From the NCBI GenBank assembly GCA_905479845.1, contig CAJQOB010000379.1, positions 1 to 10,163 of the forward strand: a stretch of 10,163 nt of DNA, read 5' to 3'. The first letter of the stretch is position 1; each line of letters starts with the position of its first letter. Source of the DNA: an uncultured Flavobacteriales bacterium (GTDB lineage Bacteria; Bacteroidota; Bacteroidia; Flavobacteriales_D; Crocinitomicaceae). Both the position numbers and the translations under genes were made by a program. Positions 1 to 6,198 of the stretch are shown piece after piece. Below the pieces are notes generated by a model, which made no database searches, had not been told where the DNA came from, and was given only the letters and a program-made list of their open reading frames with translations.

Positions 1-720
1 GTGAACCCACAAATTCACATTCCAGCAGAAGTAACAGCAATTCATGGTATTTCGGACGAAGACGTGAAGGATGAACCCTCTTTTAAAGATATCCTACCTG
101 AACTGGAGGAGTTTTTGGGTGATGCTGATTTCGCTGGATACAACTCAAACAAGTTTGATTTACCCCTACTCGCGGAAGAATTGTTGCGAGCGGAGAGTAC
201 AATTGATTTATCAGCGCGTAAACATGTGGATGTTCAGAATATCTTCCACAAAATGGAGCAACGAACATTAATTGCTGCCTACAAATTCTACTGCGATAAG
301 AATCTGGAAAACGCTCACACCGCCATGGCTGATGCAAAAGCAACGTGGGAAGTATTAGATGCACAAATTGGTCATTACGACGAAATCAAAAATGACGTTG
401 ATTTCCTCTCTGATTTTTCACGCTACGGAGATATTACACGTTTAGACTTCGCTGGACGATTGGCGTACAATAAAAGCGGTGAGGCTATTTACAACTTTGG
501 GAAGCACAAAGGAAAAACGATCAAGGCTGTTGCTGATTCCGAGCCAGGATACTATGGCTGGATGATTGATGCAGATTTCCCATTGTACACAAAGCAGTGC
601 CTCAGAAAGGAAATGGCAAAAATTAAGGCTGAGCGCGAAGCGGCTAAAGAATTGAATAAAGAAAAAGAGGCTGAGCGACTAAAATCAAAGCTTGACGCTC
701 TAAAGAATAAATTCAATTAG
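1..720 (+). CDS. DnaQ-like DEDDh 3'-5' exonuclease, 5'-truncated by window edge
   Basis: This is a DNA polymerase III epsilon-type 3'-5' exonuclease missing its N-terminus. The first codon in the window reads GTG, but it is probably internal: residues 2-22 match the stretch that in this family follows the Exo I motif (DxE), including the AIHGI signature at 13-17. Exo I itself must lie before base 1. Exo II is seen at 46-53 (GYNSNKFD, catalytic Asp53) and Exo III at 106-111 (HTAMAD, His106 and Asp111), so it is the DEDDh type. Residues 164-204 (FGKHKGK, then YYGWM) look like the small C-terminal module that follows the nuclease in ExoX-like proteins. The last ~35 residues are a Lys/Glu-rich helical tail. 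The likely role is DNA repair or degradation of single-stranded ends. Whether it is a polymerase proofreading subunit cannot be told here; the C-terminal module argues for a stand-alone nuclease. Confidence 0.88.
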   Translation: MNPQIHIPAEVTAIHGISDEDVKDEPSFKDILPELEEFLGDADFAGYNSNKFDLPLLAEELLRAESTIDLSARKHVDVQNIFHKMEQRTLIAAYKFYCDKNLENAHTAMADAKATWEVLDAQIGHYDEIKNDVDFLSDFSRYGDITRLDFAGRLAYNKSGEAIYNFGKHKGKTIKAVADSEPGYYGWMIDADFPLYTKQCLRKEMAKIKAEREAAKELNKEKEAERLKSKLDALKNKFN

Positions 721-730
721 ATGAAACGAG

Positions 731-754
731 TATGATATTTATTAATCATATCAT
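731..754. repeat. AT-rich inverted repeat between exonuclease and hydrolase genes
   Basis: ATGATAT at 732-738 is the exact reverse complement of ATATCAT at 748-754, with a nine-base AT loop. It lies 11 bases after the exonuclease stop codon. It is followed on the plus strand by A residues rather than T residues, so it does not look like a plus-strand intrinsic terminator. It may be a weak transcript-end hairpin or simply AT-rich sequence. Confidence 0.35.
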
Positions 755-800
755 CAAAAAAGACATGATTGAAAAAATATAATACGAGAGCGAAGCGGTT

Positions 801-856
801 ACATGTGTGCAGAATTTTTTCTGCATTTCATTCCGCAGAAAAAAATTAAACACATG
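801..856 (+). promoter_or_regulatory. Structured leader enclosing the start codon of the FAH-family gene
   Basis: The RNA can form a long hairpin. Bases 815-824 (TTTTTTCTGC) pair with 835-844 (GCAGAAAAAA) without a break, and AA 813-814 can pair with TT 846-847 around one bulged A. The loop is 825-834. An outer stem pairs CATGTG (802-807) with CACATG (851-856), whose ATG at 854 is the probable start codon. A competing small hairpin pairs GCAGAA (809-814) with TTCTGC (819-824) around a TTTT loop, using the same central strand. Two mutually exclusive folds, one hiding the start, are what translational control would need. This is read from base pairing only; no ligand, protein or known riboswitch class is recognised. 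Confidence 0.45.
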
Positions 857-1465
857 AAAATAATCTGTATTGGTCGCAATTACGCTGATCACGCGAAAGA
901 AATGAACTCTGCAGTACCTGAAGTTCCAATGTTCTTCATGAAAGCAGATATTTCACTACTCAGACCAGGAACTCCCTTCTTTTACCCTAATTTTTCCAAT
1001 GACATACACTATGAGTGTGAAGTGGTTGTAAAGATTGATCGTGTTGGAAAAAACATCGCTGAACGTTTTGCACACAAATATTATTCGGAAATCGGATTGG
1101 GAATTGACTTTACAGCACGAGATTTACTAGCCGAATGTAAAAAGAAAGGTCACCCTTGGGAAATCGCTAAATCATTTGAAGGAAGCGCTGCAATTGGTAA
1201 GAACTTTATTCCTGTAGAAGGATTAGATGTCGACAAACTACAATTTTCTATGAACCAAAATGGTGAAGAAGTTCAGAACGGTTCAACTTCCGATATGATT
1301 TTCACGATTCATCAGTTGATTTCATATATCTCCAAATTCATGACCCTCAAAAAGGGCGATTTAATCTATACAGGAACTCCAGCGGGTGTTGGTCCAATTG
1401 CTATTGGCGATGAATTGAAAGGATTTATTGGCGATCAGGAGATGTTTAGGGTATTGGTTAAGTAA
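854..1465 (+). CDS. Fumarylacetoacetate hydrolase (FAH) family protein, acylpyruvase-like
   Basis: This is a compact 203-residue enzyme of the FAH fold, close in size and motifs to the FAHD1/YcgM group, which hydrolyses acylpyruvates or decarboxylates oxaloacetate with a divalent metal. It starts directly with the conserved KIICIGRNYADHAKEM (2-17). The metal-binding acidic residues fit HYECEV (52-57, Glu54 and Glu56) and GIDFTARD (83-90, Asp85). KSFEGSAAIG (107-116) and GDLIYTGTPAGVG (168-180) are the other family signatures. An in-frame ATG lies at 803, but the extra 17 residues it would add are encoded by the leader hairpin and do not resemble family members, so 854 is preferred. The substrate is not determined by the sequence. 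It is a cytosolic, probably stand-alone gene, separated from the exonuclease by a 133-base spacer and convergent with the sugar transferase. Confidence 0.9.
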   Translation: MKIICIGRNYADHAKEMNSAVPEVPMFFMKADISLLRPGTPFFYPNFSNDIHYECEVVVKIDRVGKNIAERFAHKYYSEIGLGIDFTARDLLAECKKKGHPWEIAKSFEGSAAIGKNFIPVEGLDVDKLQFSMNQNGEEVQNGSTSDMIFTIHQLISYISKFMTLKKGDLIYTGTPAGVGPIAIGDELKGFIGDQEMFRVLVK

Positions 1466-1582
1466 TTGGATTTTTGGATTGCTTGATCGTCGGATTGTCT
1501 AAAGTAAATGAAATCCAAAGTAAATCACCGAAAATCTGAAGACGCAGCTGTATCCGAAGATCGGAGAGTAAACGAATCTAAA

Positions 1583-2977
1583 CTACTTCCCTGCCCCTTT
1601 AAAAATGATCAATATCGTATACAACATGATCTTAAAATCGAGTGAGAGCGTACGATTCTTTAAGTAAAGCAAGTCAAATTTCATTCGAGCGAGCATTTGC
1701 TCAACATTCTCGGCGTAACCATACTTCACTTGTCCCCATGAAGTAATTCCTGGACGAACTTTCGTTAATTGGTGAAATTGAGGTTCAATCTCAGCGATTT
1801 GATCGATGTAGAATTGTCGTTCGGGACGAGGTCCAACCAATGACATATCTCCAACCAGTACGTTCCAGAATTGAGGAAACTCATCAAGTCTTGACTTACG
1901 CATAAACCTTCCTATTTTCGTAATTCTTGGGTCATTCGAAGATGAAAGTTGTGGTCCAGCCTTCTCTGCGTCGGTTACCATCGTTCTAAATTTGATGATG
2001 TTGAACGCTATTCCGTTCTTGCCTATTCGTTGCTGAAAAAAGAGTATCGGGCCGGGAGAAGAAGTCTTTACCAAGACTCCCAATACGATAAACACAGGTG
2101 TTAGCAATACTAAAGCGATAGCAGAGGCCACAACATCAAAAATACGTTTAGTGATCCTTTGCCAGATTGGCATAACATCCGTCCTCACTTCAATGAGAAG
2201 TGCACCAAAAATATTGTTCATTTTCACCGTTCCCGACAAAATATCGTACATATCCGGCAAGATTTTGATCTTTACATCTCCACCTTCTAAGCGTGAAATC
2301 ACATTCCTCAACTTGTCGTGCTCCACACTTTCAACCGCAATAATCACTTGTTCAATCTCGTTCTTACGCAAAATCGCTTCAACATCGTCGATGTGCCCCA
2401 AGTACGTCAATTTCTTTTCCAACTGTCGATCTACTCCGTTTAGATTGATGAAACCAACAAATTTGTTCCCTGTTCCTTTAGGTAATCCTTCAATCTCGTT
2501 GTAAATATCGATGGCGCGCTCGCTTCCTCCGATAATCATTGTTCTGAAACCAGCTTTTCGCTTATGAATACGCGCTACAATGTTACTTACAATCAGTAAT
2601 CGTGGAATGAAGGTCAATGAAAAGTGAATCGCAAAGAGTAAGAAAACAGAAGAATAGTACTGCTTGTAACCATTGATTTCATCATCCAAAAGGAAAACGA
2701 AAAAGAGCATTACTACCCCGATTACTGTTCCGACAAAGGTAAGATTGAAAATCTTGATTCTGTGCAGACGTCTCACATCGTGATAGGTCCCTTGAAGCAA
2801 GTAAAGAAAGATCCAAGCGATTGGAATAAACAGAATTCCATAGTAAAAAGATTCGTTGACGTTGAATTCTGTCAACTCAAGTTTCACCTTTCGAACGTAG
2901 TAAAAAGATCCCCAAGCGGCAGCCGCTGAAATCCAATCTACCAGTACCAACAAGAAAGTTAGTAAACGTGCATTCAT
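1583..2977 (-). CDS. Polyprenyl-phosphate sugar-phosphate transferase (WcaJ/WbaP-like initiating enzyme)
   Basis: A 464-residue membrane enzyme that moves a sugar-1-phosphate from a nucleotide sugar to undecaprenyl phosphate, the first step of exopolysaccharide, capsule or O-antigen synthesis. The N-terminal ~130 residues hold about four hydrophobic segments. Residues 143-270 form the Rossmann-like middle domain (TMIIGGSERA at 146-155). The catalytic bacterial sugar transferase domain begins at KRIFDVVAS (277-285) with its hydrophobic re-entrant helix, followed by SPGPILFFQQRIGKNG (307-322), IIKFRTM (327-333), the catalytic Asp365-Glu366 in DEFPQFWNV, DMSLVGPRP (377-385) and VRPGITSWGQV (408-418). 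The length is normal for this three-domain type. Its ATG directly follows the TAG of the upstream lipoprotein gene, so the two are almost certainly co-transcribed and probably translationally coupled. The sugar donor cannot be read from the sequence. Confidence 0.93.
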   Translation of the reverse strand: MNARLLTFLLVLVDWISAAAAWGSFYYVRKVKLELTEFNVNESFYYGILFIPIAWIFLYLLQGTYHDVRRLHRIKIFNLTFVGTVIGVVMLFFVFLLDDEINGYKQYYSSVFLLFAIHFSLTFIPRLLIVSNIVARIHKRKAGFRTMIIGGSERAIDIYNEIEGLPKGTGNKFVGFINLNGVDRQLEKKLTYLGHIDDVEAILRKNEIEQVIIAVESVEHDKLRNVISRLEGGDVKIKILPDMYDILSGTVKMNNIFGALLIEVRTDVMPIWQRITKRIFDVVASAIALVLLTPVFIVLGVLVKTSSPGPILFFQQRIGKNGIAFNIIKFRTMVTDAEKAGPQLSSSNDPRITKIGRFMRKSRLDEFPQFWNVLVGDMSLVGPRPERQFYIDQIAEIEPQFHQLTKVRPGITSWGQVKYGYAENVEQMLARMKFDLLYLKNRTLSLDFKIMLYTILIIFKGAGK

Positions 2978-3862
2978 CTAGTAATAAACTACTTTGATGT
3001 TATCGATATTGATTTCTCCTGTGGTATCCTCATCGTCAAGCAATGACTGAAATGACAACTGGAAATACCCGTCAGTTGGTGAGTTTCCTACAATCTCTTT
3101 TAAGTTGATGTAGATTTTTTTCCACTCCACTTCTGCTTCTTCCTGAGGATTAAGCTGAATGTTCGGGTTGTCAACTGTTCCAGAAGGACTTACTGATAGT
3201 AGCCCTGTCGTTAATCGGTTTGTATTGTGATAGTCTATTTCTAAATAGGCATCCGATCCAATTGAAAGATTCAATACGTCGCTGCTGACAGAATTTGCTA
3301 TCCACGTATTGTTGGTTTCATCAAGTGTGATTCGTCCGAAGTTATTTCCATTGAATGGCTCCTCGATTCCCGAACCACCTGCAATAACAGTCTCCAAACT
3401 CGATGTTGACGTTGGGTCATCCTCGATCTTTGTACCGGCATTCTCGAAATCTTCAATCCAAAACTTCACATTCGCTTTGTAGCGTGTTACTGGATCAATT
3501 GTAACCGTTTCATTTTCGACCATATCATCTGAAATCTCATAATAATCGAGAAACGGATATATTTTCTTCGTAGCAGAAATTCCATTATCCAACATTGCAG
3601 GATAAACGCGAATAATCTTCTCACCAGAATAAATCACAGGAATTTCGCAAGGCAATTCGAATACACCGATGAATTCATTATCAACGTACACCCAAGCATC
3701 GGAAAGATTCTCGGTCAATTCACCCGCAGGTTCTGATGCATTCGGGTTCGCTTCAAGTGTCCACTTGTTTATCTTAATCCATACGGGATCAGGATTGTTT
3801 TTGATACAGGAACTCACTAAAAAGATGAGCCCAAGGATTGGAAAAATGTGTTTCATAGTCAT
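2978..3862 (-). CDS. Predicted lipoprotein with PEGA-like segment, function unknown
   Basis: I do not recognise a named family for this 294-residue protein. The N-terminus is a lipoprotein signal peptide: MTMKH, a hydrophobic core, then VSSC with Cys19 as the lipidation site. A second in-frame ATG at 3856 (MKH) is an equally good start and removes only two residues. Residues ~54-104 (SDAWVYVDNEFIGVFELP, then a strand-rich stretch ending KKIYPFLDYY) resemble a PEGA-type beta domain, in which a small ornament on a surface protein is described as a structural quantity. The C-terminal half is beta-rich and ends INIDNIKVVYY, like the jelly-roll domains of Bacteroidota surface lipoproteins. The gene lies 32 bases after the oxidoreductase stop and abuts the sugar transferase start, suggesting an accessory role in the surface-polysaccharide module. 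That role is an inference from position only. Confidence 0.8.
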   Translation of the reverse strand: MTMKHIFPILGLIFLVSSCIKNNPDPVWIKINKWTLEANPNASEPAGELTENLSDAWVYVDNEFIGVFELPCEIPVIYSGEKIIRVYPAMLDNGISATKKIYPFLDYYEISDDMVENETVTIDPVTRYKANVKFWIEDFENAGTKIEDDPTSTSSLETVIAGGSGIEEPFNGNNFGRITLDETNNTWIANSVSSDVLNLSIGSDAYLEIDYHNTNRLTTGLLSVSPSGTVDNPNIQLNPQEEAEVEWKKIYINLKEIVGNSPTDGYFQLSFQSLLDDEDTTGEINIDNIKVVYY

Positions 3863-3894
3863 TGTAGTGCTTGAATAACGCTTGAAATTTTCGC

Positions 3895-4887
3895 TTATTG
3901 TCCAACCAGGTTAGTTGATGTCTTTAATTTATCAACGATTTGCTGAGCGACAGCCAAAGCAAGGTATCCATCCTCTAAAGGAACTATTGGTGTAGTATCA
4001 TTGACGATGGCATCGTGGAACGTCGACAACTCTTCTTTAATCGCGTTAATCGACTCTAATTCAGGCTTATCAAACAATATCTTCTTTGTTGGCTTTCCCT
4101 CACCAAGATCGAATACAATATCAAAAGGATCAGGTTCTCCATCTACGTCAACCATACTTACCACCTCCAATTCTTTATCCAAGAAATCGACACTGATGTA
4201 GGCATCTTTTTGGAAGAAACGCGATTTACGCATGTTCTTCATTGAGATTCGGCTCGCCGTTAGGTTTGCTACACAACCATTTTCAAATTCAATACGTGCA
4301 TTGGCAATATCTGGTGTATCACTTACAACAGAAACTCCCGACGCAGAAATTCGCTTAACTGGAGATTTTACAACGCTCAAAATAGCATCCAAATCGTGAA
4401 TCATTAAATCCAAAACTACTGGAACATCCGTCCCACGAGGATTGAATTGCGCCAAACGGTGCGTCTCGATAAACATCGGCTTATTGAAATGTGGCAATGC
4501 TGCTTGGAATGCTGGATTAAATCGCTCAACATGTCCAACTTGCACCTTCACCCCTGCTTCTTCCGCTAGGTTGATCAATTTACGCGCTTCCTCAACAGTT
4601 TCCGTTACGGGCTTCTCGATAAAAACGTGTTTACTACTTCTCAATGCTGATGAAGCACAACTAAAGTGAGATAATGTTGGAGTTACGATATCAATACAAT
4701 CTACCGCATCCAAAATAGATTCGATGGAATCAAATCGTTGAATGTTGTATGTTTCGATTGCTGATTTCGCATTTTCATCGCTCGGATCAAAAAATCCAAC
4801 GAATTCGTACTTATCAGAAAGTTCGAGTAAGAGTTTGATGTGAATTTTACCAAGGTGTCCTGCACCAAGCACGCCAATTTTCAACAT
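3895..4887 (-). CDS. Gfo/Idh/MocA family NAD(P)-dependent oxidoreductase
   Basis: A 330-residue cytosolic dehydrogenase of the Gfo/Idh/MocA family. The N-terminal Rossmann fold opens with KIGVLGAGHLGKIH (3-16; GxGxxG at Gly8, Gly10, Gly13). The family signature EKP lies at 91-93. The C-terminal alpha/beta domain carries QVGHVERFNPAF (116-127), PRGTDVPVVLDLMIHDLD (150-167) with the probable catalytic His164, and NLTASRISMK near 216-225. The open frame extends 13 codons further upstream, but those residues (CIFARNNW and so on) do not look like coding sequence and overlap a promoter element, so ATG 4887 is chosen. Related enzymes act on sugars or sugar nucleotides in surface glycan pathways, and the downstream sugar transferase supports that. 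The exact substrate is unknown. Confidence 0.9.
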   Translation of the reverse strand: MLKIGVLGAGHLGKIHIKLLLELSDKYEFVGFFDPSDENAKSAIETYNIQRFDSIESILDAVDCIDIVTPTLSHFSCASSALRSSKHVFIEKPVTETVEEARKLINLAEEAGVKVQVGHVERFNPAFQAALPHFNKPMFIETHRLAQFNPRGTDVPVVLDLMIHDLDAILSVVKSPVKRISASGVSVVSDTPDIANARIEFENGCVANLTASRISMKNMRKSRFFQKDAYISVDFLDKELEVVSMVDVDGEPDPFDIVFDLGEGKPTKKILFDKPELESINAIKEELSTFHDAIVNDTTPIVPLEDGYLALAVAQQIVDKLKTSTNLVGQ

Positions 4888-4904
4888 AATCCAATTATTT
4901 CTTG

Positions 4905-4912
4905 CAAAAATA
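4905..4912 (-). promoter_or_regulatory. Bacteroidota -7 promoter element (TATTTTTG)
   Basis: On the minus strand the bases read TATTTTTG, an exact match to the TAnnTTTG -7 consensus used by the primary sigma factor of this phylum. It lies 17 bases before the chosen oxidoreductase start, which would give a very short leader. I see no convincing TTG -33 element at the usual 19-21-base spacing, so support comes from one box and its position. Confidence 0.45.
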
Positions 4913-4984
4913 CAAGACAAGGTCAAATATTGAATCGAATCACAGGATTGTTATTAACATTTCAATCCTTGTTTCTTAAAAACC

Positions 4985-5497
4985 TTAGTTCAGATTGTTG
5001 TGCTGGTTCAAATCGATTTCAGTATAGAATCCTGTTTCCTTTCCTGTGTAGAATTTAGTAAGCAATGCGATCTGACCTGAATGGTAGGAGAAATGCTCCA
5101 ACACGTGTGCTATAGCTGAGAATCCTGTTACGCTAAATCCTTGAATAGAATGAATTGTTTCTAAGTCTTCTTCTTTTAATTCCTGAAAACAGCGCTGTAA
5201 CTGAGACTTGACATTTTCAAGTAAGAAAATAAAATCACTTTTTCGAATGTTCTCCTGAACAACAAATTCTTGATCACGATCACGGTTATCAGGTAAGCCC
5301 CCAAGTCCAGATAAAATCCATTGACGGGCATTTCCACATAAGTGCATGATCTGGCAGCCAGCTGATGGAATTGTCGAATTTGGAGACGACCATAGCTGTT
5401 CTTCATTCAACATCGTGAGACATTTATAAATTCGAGCGTATGATTCTTCAAAAACTCGGCATTCAAATTCTTGGGTCAAATGTTTTTTAAGGCTCAT
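4985..5497 (-). CDS. DinB-like four-helix metal-binding protein
   Basis: A 170-residue soluble protein of the DinB/YfiT-like superfamily (DUF1572/DinB_2 type). Three histidines in the right context form the expected metal site: His52 in QIMHLCGNARQW (49-60), then His135 and His139 in AHVLEHFSYHSGQIA (130-144). The EHxxxH/GQIA block near the end of helix 4 is the strongest signature. Members include bacillithiol/mycothiol-dependent transferases and many uncharacterised stress proteins, so no reaction is assigned. The open frame runs upstream to 5587, but that part encodes a low-complexity Phe-rich stretch and overlaps the tRNA promoter. ATG 5497 (MSLKKHL) gives the normal family length. It lies 97 bases upstream of the oxidoreductase, which has its own promoter element, so the two may be separate units. 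Confidence 0.85.
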   Translation of the reverse strand: MSLKKHLTQEFECRVFEESYARIYKCLTMLNEEQLWSSPNSTIPSAGCQIMHLCGNARQWILSGLGGLPDNRDRDQEFVVQENIRKSDFIFLLENVKSQLQRCFQELKEEDLETIHSIQGFSVTGFSAIAHVLEHFSYHSGQIALLTKFYTGKETGFYTEIDLNQHNNLN

Positions 5498-5576
5498 CTT
5501 CAGGAGATTTGATTTCTTGGAGTGAAAATTAAAAAAAAATAATGAGATGAGTGCGGGATATATATTTGGAAAACTA

Positions 5577-5584
5577 TATATTTG
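5577..5584 (+). promoter_or_regulatory. -7 promoter element for tRNA-His (TATATTTG)
   Basis: TATATTTG matches TAnnTTTG exactly and sits 41 bases before the tRNA. An identical octamer occurs at 5561-5568, 16 bases upstream, so either may be used. No clear -33 TTG appears at the proper distance from either. The downstream placement of a tRNA and terminator supports the call. Confidence 0.55.
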
Positions 5585-5590
5585 CATCCG

Positions 5591-5608
5591 CTAAGCAGGT
5601 GTGCTTAG
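5591..5608 (+). repeat. Perfect 7-bp hairpin in the tRNA-His 5' leader
   Basis: CTAAGCA (5591-5597) and TGCTTAG (5602-5608) are exact reverse complements around a GGTG loop. The hairpin lies at the expected transcription start, between the -7 element and the tRNA. It probably caps the precursor 5' end before RNase P removes the leader. A regulatory role is not shown. Confidence 0.5.
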
Positions 5609-5624
5609 ATGTTGAAAATACATG

Positions 5625-5698
5625 GTAGTTGTAGCTCAGTTGGTTAGAGCATCGGTTTGTGGTACCGAGGGTCGTGGGTTCGAGCCCCATCTTCTACC
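5625..5698 (+). tRNA. tRNA-His (anticodon GTG)
   Basis: The cloverleaf is clear. The D-stem is GCTC/GAGC (5634-5637). The anticodon stem TCGGT/ACCGA encloses the loop TTGTGGT, giving anticodon GTG. The T-stem GTGGG/CCCAT surrounds TTCGAGC. The acceptor strands are GTAGTTG and CTTCTAC. A G precedes position 1 (base 5624) and the discriminator is C, matching the G-1:C73 pair that identifies histidine tRNAs. After the discriminator the genome reads CAT, so a full CCA tail is not encoded and would be added enzymatically. Acceptor positions 5:68 and 6:67 are U opposite U, which is unusual. Confidence 0.96.
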
Positions 5699-5705
5699 CA
5701 TAATG

Positions 5706-5740
5706 AAAGACTTCACTTCGGTGAGGTCTTTTTTTGTTTT
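5706..5740 (+). terminator. Intrinsic terminator after tRNA-His
   Basis: An 11-bp stem (AAAGACTTCAC with GTGAGGTCTTT, one G-U pair) is closed by a UUCG tetraloop at 5717-5720 and runs straight into a T-rich tract (5729-5740). It is the strongest terminator in the window and closes the tRNA transcription unit. Confidence 0.92.
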
Positions 5741-5794
5741 ACCCCCCTTGGAAACCAGTATCAAACGTCGAATCTACAGCTCAAATTCTCTAGC

Positions 5795-6024
5795 ACATCC
5801 AAGCAGGGTAATCATCGGTCAGAGCTTTTGTTACAAAAGGGTACTGAACCAGGGCAGGAAAATGGGAGTTTCATTATTTTCAGAGCTGATGGTAAAAAGT
5901 GACTTCTGACAATATGAACGAACAAGAGCACACAATCAGCATTTCTAAGCTCAATGAGGGGTTCTATTTCATTCGGGTGTTGAATCATTCATCTGCCAAA
6001 ACGCTATCATTTGTAAAGAAGTAA
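5795..6024 (+). pseudogene. Orphan T9SS type A C-terminal sorting domain, frameshifted remnant
   Basis: This stretch encodes the last ~75 residues of a Type IX secretion cargo with no body attached. One frame gives ENGSFIIFRADGKK and then hits TGA at 5900. The next frame continues without loss as KVTSDNMNEQEHTISISKL and then NEGFYFIRVLNHSSAKTLSF, ending VKK-TAA at 6022. Joined, they read as the usual sorting domain (a strand ending in GKKV, then ISISKLNEGFYFIRV, then a Lys-containing final strand). Restoring one A to the five-A run at 5894-5898 repairs the frame. A second shift is possible near 5797, where HPS in one frame precedes SKQGN in another, recalling the NPSxxG start of such domains. 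Upstream there is only the tRNA terminator, so the secreted protein itself is gone. No start codon or promoter is recognisable. Confidence 0.75.
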
Positions 6025-6198
6025 GTCGCACCTAATCACATTGGAACGCTTTTGCGAAATGACAACTTGGGCAATCCTCAGCTTGGATTTTAAACATCAT
6101 AACACATTACACTCAATTCTCAATCAAGAAACTCTGTTTCTAATCGTTTTTTCTGCGTAAGTTCGTATTCTGAATTTTCGATTTTAGAAAAAGTCCAA
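6025..6198 (+). other. Intergenic spacer before the acyltransferase gene
   Basis: This 174-base AT-rich spacer holds no open frame with coding character. A near match to the -7 element (TAAGTTCG at 6158-6165) lies 33 bases before the acyltransferase start and could be its promoter, but two features weaken it: one mismatch and no -33 partner. Confidence 0.3.

Noticed and set aside
772..783. TATAAT at 778-783 as a classic -10 box for the FAH-family gene
   Set aside because: Bacteroidota primary promoters use TAnnTTTG, and the hexamer lies in a very AT-rich stretch where it is expected by chance.
803..853. Upstream in-frame ATG giving a 17-residue extension of the FAH-family protein
   Set aside because: The added residues come from the leader hairpin and do not resemble family N-termini, while ATG 854 starts exactly at the conserved KIICIGRNY.
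1466..1582. Inverted repeat TTTGGATT (1473) / AATCCAAA (1512) and direct repeat AAAGTAAAT (1501, 1517) between convergent genes
   Set aside because: The stem is 8 bp with a 31-base loop and no T-tract at the end, and the direct repeat has only two short copies. Neither is a convincing terminator or repeat array.
5498..5587. N-terminal extension of the DinB-like frame to 5587
   Set aside because: It would be a Phe-rich low-complexity segment overlapping the tRNA-His promoter, and the shorter start gives normal family length.
5622..5909. Open frames of 95 and 81 codons running through the tRNA-His gene
   Set aside because: Their starts lie inside the tRNA and they cross the terminator. Only the end of the second has coding meaning, as part of the T9SS remnant.
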